Assembly (NCBI RefSeq): GCF_022539505.1
Contig: NC_061512.1
Span: 147,419,962-147,483,961 of the forward strand
Direction of reading: 5' to 3'
DNA length: 64,000 nt
From: Lolium rigidum
Lineage: Eukaryota; Streptophyta; Magnoliopsida; Poales; Poaceae
A program made the position numbers and the translations under genes. The notes under the pieces are model-generated. The model was not told where the DNA came from. It saw only the letters and a program-made list of their open reading frames with translations, and did no database searches. Shown here in pieces: positions 57,085 to 64,000 of the stretch (the stretch's first letter is position 1; every line of letters begins with the position of its first letter).

Positions 57085-57296
57085 AAAAAGGGCCTTTGGT
57101 CGCGGTTCGCAACTGTCATTAGTCGCGGTTGCGCAACCGCGACCAAAGTAGCGCGACTAAAGGCCCCCCCCTTTAGTCGCGGTTGCTTACGAACCGCGAC
57201 TAAAGGCCCGTCCACGTGGGAGCCGAGGCGACCGTCGGGCGGAGGCCCTTTAGTCGCGGTTCTTCGGCCGACCGCGACTAAAGGCCGCCGCGAGTT
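57085..57296. repeat. Left array of TTTAGTCGCGGTT inverted repeats
   Basis: Four or more CTTTAGTCGCGGTT units pair with AACCGCGACTAAAG units in hairpins, for example 57172-57208 and 57247-57285. Loops are 10-15 bp. Such arrays give strong RNA hairpins if transcribed. Confidence 0.85.
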
Positions 57297-57557
57297 TAGG
57301 GTTTTAGCCCCCCCTAAACCTGTCCCCCCTAAACCTCGTTTTTCGTTTAATTTGTATTGTTTTATTTCTTTTGTGCTTTATTGTAATTTTGAAGGAGTTT
57401 CACATATTCTACGGTACTACATACATGCATGCATATGAATGTACAATTTCAAACAAATTTGAAATTAGAACCAAAAAGAATTCAAGAGGAATATACAATA
57501 TATATTCAATATCATCGGATGACCATATACAAGTTTGAACAAGTTTCCATACATAAT

Positions 57558-60500
57558 TTAATGCATGTATAGTTCTACATCCTCTACGTAGTGTTTTCCT
57601 GTAGGATCGATGACTTCCCTCGCGAACCATCCAGCTAGTTCCTCCTGAAGTGGTTGGAAGCGAGCTTCTGGACTAAGCGTCTTCCGGAGGTTATTCCTCT
57701 TGATGTTGAGCTCATCCGACTGGTCCCGCTCATTGGTGTATCTCCGGATCCTCTCACAAACATAGTATCCACATAGATTGGTCCCCGGTGGCTGAATATC
57801 CCCGGTCGTCCGCACTCGCCCTTTTAAAATGTAGCTCTTTTTTGAATTCACCGACCTTTTCATCTACGAACCGTCTCCAAACCCTACGAGGCAAAGAAAA
57901 TTAAATGAACAAGAGAGTTATTAATTAGTTACTTGATATTAGGAAATGATGAACGAAATAGGCCGATCGATATAGAGCGCAAATGAATGAAAACAATTAC
58001 TTTTGCATCATTTTTCTCATGTCGGCCCAAAGCGCCGCATCCATATTCGGAGAGTCGTGGACGAGAACTGTGGAGGTGTGAATTTGAATTACCATCGGAA
58101 TCCGAGTGGAACTCACGGACACGATACATGCACAGTCATGCATATATAACTCATCGATTAGCCACATACCATGCATGGAGAGTAAACAAAAGAGAATGTG
58201 CTCAAGACAGAAACACTCACCCAAAATGGTAAGGAAATAGAATATCACTTTTGATTTGTTGTTTTCTAATAAACCGAAACAGGTCTTCCTCCACGTCGGC
58301 GGGGTGGTGTTCTAACACATATGAATTAACGATGTGTGGGTCAATGAACCCAACATCATTGATGTTCCTTATTTGCATTTCCAGCTTCTTCATTCTGCAT
58401 AATAGCGTAGACAACAAGATAGTTAGGACAATATATAGTGCATGCAATGAACGAGATGGGGTAGAAATTAATAAATCACTTACAGAACGTAGCAACTAAT
58501 GATAGATTTGTCGAGGTTGCGCAGATTGAACAGCTGGAACAATTCACTCCGATGAATTGTTATATAGTAATGTTTGAAGTGATGCTCAACTCTAACTTCC
58601 GCATAAATATAGTCTTTGGCGTTTTTAAGTTTTATGTAACTCTTGTACCAATTTAGCGAGACCTTTCATTTGTCGAGGTAGATCCTCTTCCTGCGCGAGG
58701 CTCGACGAGAGGGCCATTCTTCACATATGTAAAAACTACGTCCTTCATTGGCGCCTCATCAAGGCCTAACGGTGCACGAAGAGTGATACCTAAGTCGGCC
58801 GCTTGTTCTCCGGCACTCGTTACGGTCAATCCATGTGCTGCCGCAGCTGCTATGATATCGGGGGCATCCGGACCGGCGGCTTGCACTATGAGCGGGGCGA
58901 TCGATTGTTTACTTTGTTCCCCGAGCTGGGCAACTTCTTTCCCCTTTCTAATTTTTTCTCGGCCTCCTCCAAGGCTTTCTTCTCCTGCTTCTCCGCCAAA
59001 TCTTGGTTCCTCTTGAACGCGAGTGCTTGCCTACGAAGTTCACGTGCATAGTCGTCGGGCGGATTCTTTGCGGCTTGGGACGGTGTGTTCAAAAATGACT
59101 TAGCCCACTTCTTTTGCTCATCGGAATATATCGGCTTGGGCTCGCCCTCTATTTTCTTCTTGCAGCTCGCCTTCAATTTCTCTAAATCAGCGAGCCGCGC
59201 CGCCTCGACTTCCTCGGCACTACTTTCCCAAGGCCTCCTGGGGAGAGGCTTCAGTGATGGCTCCGGTACCTTTGTTTTCTTAGGTACGTAAGGGTCCGGG
59301 TTAATAATCCAGGACTGCTGCTTCCGCTTCTTCGCCGGAGGTGGATTGGGGGGCGGCGTTCGCTACCCGCCCGGGCGGACTAGGGGCGGCGGCTGCTTAC
59401 CCGCCGGAGGTGAATTGGGGGCGGCGTCGGCCCTCGTGAAGGAGGTGTAGGTGAAGCACCACCACCACCACCGCCACCGCCGCCACCACCACCACCGTAG
59501 GGGGTGGACTTGTTGGCGCATCGCCTGGAAACTTGATAAACTTCTTCGCCATAGAATGAGCTGGCGCTTGACATCTCCAAGTCTTGTCGCCCCTTCGGGT
59601 GTAGCAATGTCAATGTCCGAGGTCCTCAAACCCTTGGACTATGTCCTCCACCGTGACACGAGCATAGCCATCTTGAATGGGGTTGTTGTGGTGGAGTGCT
59701 CCGAGTGGTAAAGCACCGCCGATGGCTACCTTCATGGACATGTTCCCGATAGGATAATACGGATGACATGCTTTCATCTCCTTTATATCGTCCACGGGGT
59801 AGCGAGGAGGCTCCGGTGCGGTAATTTCGACCAACCGAGGCTCCGATGCGGTAATTTCGATCGTCGGTGCACCAGCCGATGGGGCCTCCGTGGAAGCCAC
59901 GCTGCTTCTCCGCGGCTGGCTTCCGAGATCCAATGGATGATCTTCATGCTGCGCCCGAGCTGCATCTCTTTCGGCTACTAGTACACTCACGATTTTGTTC
60001 ATCACATCCATTTCCGATACCAACTGCGCCACAACATCTGCTTCCCGATCCATCTTTCTCTTACGGCTTCTGTAACCGTACGGGTCATCGTTCCGGGGGA
60101 ACCCTATTTTCCACGGAATGTGCCCCATGCCTCGTACACGTCCTCCGTGTTCAGGATTCCCGAGGGCTTTTGTCGGGCGTCGTTCTCTCCGTTGAACTTG
60201 ATCCTCCCCTCTAGAGCATCCCTCATTGCCTCAATAAGCTTTTGGGTGGGTGTAATTATTTTGCCCCGGTAAACACACTCCCCTGTCTCCGGGTTCGACG
60301 ATCCCCCATGCTCGTACCACCGGCTTTTGGCCCTTGGGTCCCATCCCTCCGTACACTGGACGGATTCCTCGCACCCTCAGCTCGTTCTCCATCTTCTCCC
60401 ACCTAGGCTGCCAAAGCGATACCCTCCTGGCCCCATTTTATGATTGTACTCCTTCTTGGTCGCATTTTCCTTATTTTTTTCGATAGTTCAAGGAAGCTGC

Positions 60501-61341
60501 TCCGATTTCTTTTGCTTCACAAAATCTGGCCAATCATGTTGCGGTTTCTCATATTGTCCTTTGAAATCCGGAGTCTTGCCCTGGTTGACAAAGTCATGGG
60601 CTAGATTTTGCTTGTATTTCCGGAATGCGTTGGCCATCCTAGAAAGAGCGAACCTGTTTGACTAGCTTGCACCTCTTCTTGTTTTCCGCAATCTTGTTAC
60701 CCTCCTCATCGTATTTGCGGTATTCCGGAGGTAGAACGAAATGTTCCATAAGCTTGTTGAAGCAATCTTTTTTGTTCTCTTATCGACAAAAGTGAAACCA
60801 ACACGTGCCTTCTTTGGCTCATTCCACTCCCGGAGGGTGATCGAGACGTTGTCTCTAACAACGGCTCCGCATTGGCCGACAAACTTGGTGGCGTTCTTGC
60901 TGGGCTCCGGCGGCCTGCCGGTTGCTTCGTCGACAACATCGATGGTGCATGTTTCTCCTGCTTTCATCGTCTTGGTTGCGCCACGCTTTGACGACGACGT
61001 ACTCGATTGTTTCGACGATCCGGCCGAGGGCTAAAATAAGAAAGAGAGCGCGCGCGTTAGTACACACATATTTATTCAAATCGGTGAGTTTGTATCACCG
61101 GAGGCTCAATGTATATATATATATACCTCGGCGCCGGAGGTGGTTGCTACTTTCAGCGAAGATTATCGTCGTTTATCGACGTTCCTTCGGCACCATCTTG
61201 CTGACCATGCCCTTCATCTTCACCCTCAAAGTTCGGATAAGAATCGATATCATCTTCTTCTTGTCCGGTCGGCACATATAGAACATCGCCTTTTATGATG
61301 CCGAAGATTTGTTCTTCAGCGTCCGGATCATAGTTGTCCAT
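57558..61341 (-). pseudogene. CACTA-associated protein with C-terminal Ulp1/C48 protease domain
   Basis: Readable segments right to left: 61341-61153 acidic start (MDNYDPDAEEQIFGIIKGD), 61030-60665 (after a TTATTTTAG acceptor; TKFVGQCGAVVRDNVSITL), 60128-59610 (READVVAQLVSEMDVMNK, then YPVDDIKEMKACHPYYPIGNMSMKVAIG), a Pro/Gly-rich linker near 59450, 59176-58653 (KKWAKSFLNTPSQAAKNPPDDYARELR), 58495-58217 (DVGFIDPHIVN..., ILFPYHFG) and 57863-57558. The last has the Ulp1 Gln/Cys motif PPGTNLCGYYVCE, with Asp in VLVHDS near 58055 and a His near 58105. Ulp1-like cysteine proteases cleave SUMO-type conjugates. The role in CACTA elements is unknown. Lesions: a frameshift in an A-run near 60770, one at the catalytic His region near 58100, several at 59350-59640, and stops around 60235 and 60430. 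Confidence 0.7.
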
Positions 61342-61454
61342 AATCGGGTCAGCTCTATCGTCCAGTCATATGTCGATCCCGAAAACATGTAGTCAAAACA
61401 AATTAATTGTGTATATGCCAGCATTATCACATCTCTTCTACATATAAAGAGAGA

Positions 61455-61640
61455 GGAGACGATGGAGGCGAGAGGGGGACGCGGTGACCGCGTGACCGAG
61501 AGACCGGTGGCGGTGGCGAAAGGGGGACGCGGTGACCGCGTGACCGAGAGACCGGTGGCGGTGGCGAGTTGAAAGGGGGACGCAGTGACCGCGTGACCGA
61601 GAGACCGGTGTGGCGGTGACCGAGAGAGCGGTGGCGGTGC
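61455..61640. repeat. 56-66-bp GC-rich minisatellite upstream of the Ulp1-type gene
   Basis: The unit GGGGGACGCGGTGACCGCG-TGACCGAGAGACCGGTGGCGGTGGCGA occurs about three times with small insertions (61473, 61526, 61575), then a partial copy. Each unit contains the near-palindrome CGCGGTGACCGCG. Confidence 0.8.
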
Positions 61641-61659
61641 CGAGGACACATTAAGTCTA

Positions 61660-62110
61660 AATTTTGTTAAGTAAAATTTTAGTTACATTAAGTTCCCCTT
61701 CTCCCTCACTCCTTCAAGTTTACAAAATTTTAAGTCAAAACTTTAGTTCTTTTTAAGTTGGCGACGGTACGGCGGCGTTACATTTTTATGAATAGAGGTA
61801 GCGTTGACGGCGTTGGCGACGGTACGGCGGCGACACCACGGCGACAACGATGAAGGAACGGCGACAACGACGAAGGAACGGCGGTGGCGGGCGGCGTCAC
61901 GGCGCGTGTCGAGGCTCGCGGTGAAGACGGGCCAAAACTTAACAAAATTTAAGTTTTTGTTAAGTTTTTATATATGAAGTTATAGTTAATTACAAAATTT
62001 TAAGTTTTTTTGTTAAGTTGAAGTTATAGTTAATTACAAAATTTTAATTTTTTTTGTTAAGTATAGTTAAAATTAAAAATAACAAACATAACATAAAAAA
62101 AAAGAAAAAA
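61660..62110. repeat. Degenerate repeats: AAATTTTAAGTT and GGCGACGGTACGGCGG units
   Basis: TTAAGT-AAATTTTA-GTTA units recur at 61665-61760 and 61930-62060. GGCGACGGTACGGCGGCG is present twice (61761, 61818), and CGACAACGA-GAAGGAACGGCG is repeated at 61840-61880. No gene supported here. Confidence 0.6.
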
Positions 62111-62121
62111 ACGGGGCGGCG

Positions 62122-62190
62122 CGCCTCTCTCTGTATACACGCGCGCGGTCGAACGGGGCGTCCCCGCCTCTCTCTGTATACACGCGCGCG
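62122..62190. repeat. 43-bp direct repeat
   Basis: CGCCTCTCTCTGTATACACG at 62122 recurs at 62165 within GC-rich DNA. The plus frame 62054-62602 spanning it is Arg-rich and composition-driven. Confidence 0.8.
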
Positions 62191-62563
62191 GGCGGCGCCG
62201 CCGCCGCCCCCGGCCGGCCATTATATGGCCGGCGAACGGGCCGGGCAGGGGCGCGCCGAGGCAGGGGGCGCAAGGCGCCGAGGCAGGGGGCGCAGGCGTG
62301 CGGCCCCGGCCGGCCAGCACCACGCGCGCGGAGTAGGCCGGCGGCCGGCTAGGAACGTCGTCGCAGGGCGGAGAAGGAGGAGGGGCGTAGGGCGGAGAAG
62401 GGCGGCGCGGAGACGAACGGCGGCGTGGCGCGCTCCGGCGGCGTGTGTACGGCGGCGTGCGGATCCTCCAGGCGGCCGGCGTGCGGATCTCCTCCTCAGG
62501 CGCACGATGAAGACGAGAATGGCGAAGTGTTCGACGCGGCGGTTCGGCGCCAGTATTAATACC

Positions 62564-62702
62564 CCCCCTTTAGTCGCGGTTGGGGAGGCGACCCGCGACT
62601 AAAGGGTACCCTTTAGTCGCGGTTGGCCAGACCAACCGCGACTAAAAGGTTTTTCGGCGGGTTTTTCCCGTTCCCGCGCGCAGGCCAACCGCGACTAAAG
62701 GT
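62564..62702. repeat. Right array of TTTAGTCGCGGTT inverted repeats
   Basis: Two adjacent hairpins (62567-62608 and 62609-62648) plus a lone AACCGCGACTAAAGG at 62687-62701, the same motif as at 57085-57296, consistent with two subterminal regions of one element. Confidence 0.85.
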
Positions 62703-62721
62703 CTTTTTTCAAATTACTTTT

Positions 62722-63177
62722 CTTTTTTAAAATCATAAAATACAAATAATATATCAAAAAATTCAGAAAAATAAAACTAATTCAATTCAAAATATTAAAA
62801 ATACAAATTATATATCAAAAAATAAGAAAAATAAAACTAATTCATTTCAATATGTAAAAAATACAAATAATATATCGAAAAATTAAGAAAAATAAAACTA
62901 ATTCAATTCAAAATGTTTAAAATACAAATTATATATCAAAAAAATCAGAAAAATAAAACTAATTCATTTCAATATGTTAAAAATACAAATAATATATCAA
63001 AAAATTAAGAAAATAAAACTAATTCAATTCAAAATGTTTAAAATACATATAATATATCAAAAAATTCATAAAAATAAAACTAATTCAATTCAAAATCTTA
63101 AAAATACAAATAATATATCAAAAAATTAAGAAAAATAAAACTAATTCAATTCAAAATGTTTAAAAATAATATATCAA
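62722..63177. repeat. About 60-bp AT-rich minisatellite, 7-8 copies
   Basis: The unit contains AAAATAAAACTAATTCA-TTCAA and AATA-ATATATCAAAAAA, at starts near 62769, 62829, 62888, 62949, 63009, 63069 and 63130. Alternate copies share variants (AATTCAAAATG-TTAAAAT against TTTCAATATG-TAAAAAT), which hints at a 120-bp higher-order period. Confidence 0.9.
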
Positions 63178-63184
63178 AAGTTCG

Positions 63185-63410
63185 TTGGCCCCCTCTTCCC
63201 GCCTCTTTCCGCCGACCCCTCTTCCCTCCTCGTCTTCCCGCCATTTCTTCCCTGTCTTCCCGCCTCTTTCTTCCCGCCAATTGTTTCCCGCCAATTTCTT
63301 CCGCCTCTTTCTTCCCGCCAATTTTTTCCCGCCAATTTCTTCCCGCCACTTTCTCCCCGCCTCTTTCTTCCCGCCTCCTGTCTTCCCGCTCCCATTTTCC
63401 CGCCATTTGT
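63185..63410 (+). promoter_or_regulatory. Array of CTTCCCGCC/TTTCCCGCC motifs (E2F-like)
   Basis: About ten TTCCCGCC copies occur in 225 bp, three of them TTTCCCGCC, which fits the E2F consensus TTTSSCGC. The array ends right before the TATA box at 63413 and ATG at 63473. It may only be a pyrimidine-rich minisatellite. Confidence 0.5.
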
Positions 63411-63412
63411 CA

Positions 63413-63422
63413 CTATATATAG
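63413..63422 (+). promoter_or_regulatory. TATA box for the right-edge ORF
   Basis: CTATATATAG on the plus strand, 51 bp upstream of ATG 63473. Confidence 0.65.
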
Positions 63423-63472
63423 GTAGCCCGGCTTGGCCAGCATTATCACATCTCTACAATCTCTCATCACTC

Positions 63473-64000
63473 ATGGCTTCCACCGCACCCACTCTAACCT
63501 ACCAGCAGGTGGAGGAGCTTTGCGCCTCGAACTACCCTTGCCCTCCGGGCTACCGCGTCCTCTGCGGGCTGGAGCCTAAGCGCCGGCGGCGTGCCGGTCC
63601 CTCCCGTCCCTCGGGTACTGCGCGCCGGGCGGCCATCACGAACCACTACTACCTCGACCTCACGCCGGAGCGAGCGGATGAATCCCCGTTGGCATCCCGA
63701 TAACCGAGCATACTTGGGACGCCTTCTTCATCAATCGGCGTGAGAGGGCGCTCGCCGGGTATGAGGAGGACGGTCCGCCTCCCGGAAACTTCCACGAGGC
63801 CGGCCGTCGGCTATGGTGGTACCGGCCGGACTCTGCAGAGCGTCATGGACTACATCACGGCCGGCGATATCCCCGCCCTGCGCTACCCTCGGTTCGAGCC
63901 ACGAGCGCCGCCCGACGACAGCGACGACAACAGCGACGACGACGCCGGCAACTTAGAAGGCGACGACTACCGAGTACAACGGCGGCGGCTATGAAGACTA
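63473..64000 (+). pseudogene. Hypothetical grass protein, frameshifted, runs to the window edge
   Basis: The start MASTAPTLTYQQVEELCASN at 63473 is followed by CPPGYRVLCGLEPKRRRR and SGTARRAAITNHYYLDLTPE. A shift near 63675 moves reading to a frame with WDAFFINRRERALAGYEEDG, and a second near 63830 moves it to LQSVMDYITAGDIPALRYP and an Asp-rich tail (DDSDDNSDDDAG). I know this only as an uncharacterised grass family often found near CACTA sequence. The basic patch and acidic tail suggest a nuclear protein; this is inference. Confidence 0.55.

Larger units (their letters stand above)
57079..64000. mobile_element. CACTA-like composite element with hairpin subterminal repeats
   Basis: AAAAAGGGCC followed by arrays of CTTTAGTCGCGGTT and its complement (57085-57296 and 62564-62702) is the subterminal structure of a large grass CACTA group. 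Between them lies a minus-strand gene typical of this group, with a Ulp1-like domain. The expected CACTA terminal bases are not present at the left: the sequence reads GACGCTGATGGAAAAAGGG. The left end is therefore truncated or mutated. The right end is not recognised, and the plus-strand ORF at 63473 may or may not belong to it. Confidence 0.55.

Noticed and set aside
61112..61124. TATATATATATA as promoter
   Set aside because: It lies in the region between two coding segments, probably an intron of the Ulp1-type gene, so a simple repeat is the better reading.
62054..62602. 182-codon Arg-rich plus-strand frame
   Set aside because: Composition artefact that runs through the 43-bp repeat and into a hairpin array.

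Overview
This is a plant nuclear window, almost certainly from a large grass genome of the wheat group (Triticeae). It consists mostly of nested LTR retrotransposons. The evidence is Athila-type LTRs beginning TGATACGTCTCC, long-LTR Tekay/Del-type chromoviruses, CACTA elements, Stowaway MITEs and a little GC-rich genic DNA. There are no rRNA genes, tRNA genes or CRISPR arrays. A run of exactly 100 N (48504-48603) is an assembly gap. Family names rest on recognised motifs and memory; no database search was run.

Layout. 1-1853: 5' end of a minus-strand Ty3/gypsy element (gag-protease, PBS, LTR) running off the left edge. 1854-3287 and 17734-about 17805: 5' end of a plus-strand Tekay-like element, split by a complete 14.4-kb minus-strand chromovirus (3288-17733, 4.3-kb LTRs, TSD CAAGT). 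17806-21263: copia 3' remnant, two MITEs, a 5'-truncated LINE tail and a 112-bp tandem duplication. 21264-29459: complete minus-strand Ty1/copia element (TSD AATAG) whose leader carries a 1.6-kb Athila-like solo LTR (27269-28868, TSD CCGAT). 29460-32300: remnants of single-copy DNA, namely a probable exon cut by a 554-bp solo LTR and a frameshifted acidic-protein pseudogene. 32300-34768: GC-rich leader-like DNA, then T-rich repeats.

34769-44515: a third copy of the long chromovirus LTR, split by a 7.2-kb element with LTRs and gag but no pol, plus an antisense acidic ORF (35530-42692, TSD GCAGT). 44516-47659: an Athila-like LTR invaded by a second Athila-like element in the opposite orientation. 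47660-48503: a CACTA end with subterminal repeats, up to the gap. 48604-49936: a gypsy LTR. 49937-50690: GC-rich tandem repeats. 51072-52325: a truncated FAR1-related (FRS) pseudogene. 52283-56860: the best gene candidate, a four-coding-exon minus-strand gene for a protein resembling the domain at the N-terminus of grass mobile-domain/Ulp1 proteins. 57079-64000: a CACTA-like composite with hairpin-forming subterminal repeats, a broken minus-strand gene ending in a Ulp1/C48 protease domain, minisatellites, and a plus-strand ORF behind a TATA box and an E2F-like motif array.

Most protein-coding content belongs to the mobile elements: gag, protease, integrase, RT and RNase H for retrotransposition, and accessory proteins of unknown role. 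Nearly all pol genes are broken. The ORFs that stay open are gag, the extra coiled-coil ORF upstream of gag, and the 52-54 kb gene. The most interesting material is the accessory coding layer: pre-gag coiled-coil ORFs, an acidic exon conserved inside LTRs, an antisense acidic ORF in a pol-less element, and the regulatory array at the right edge.
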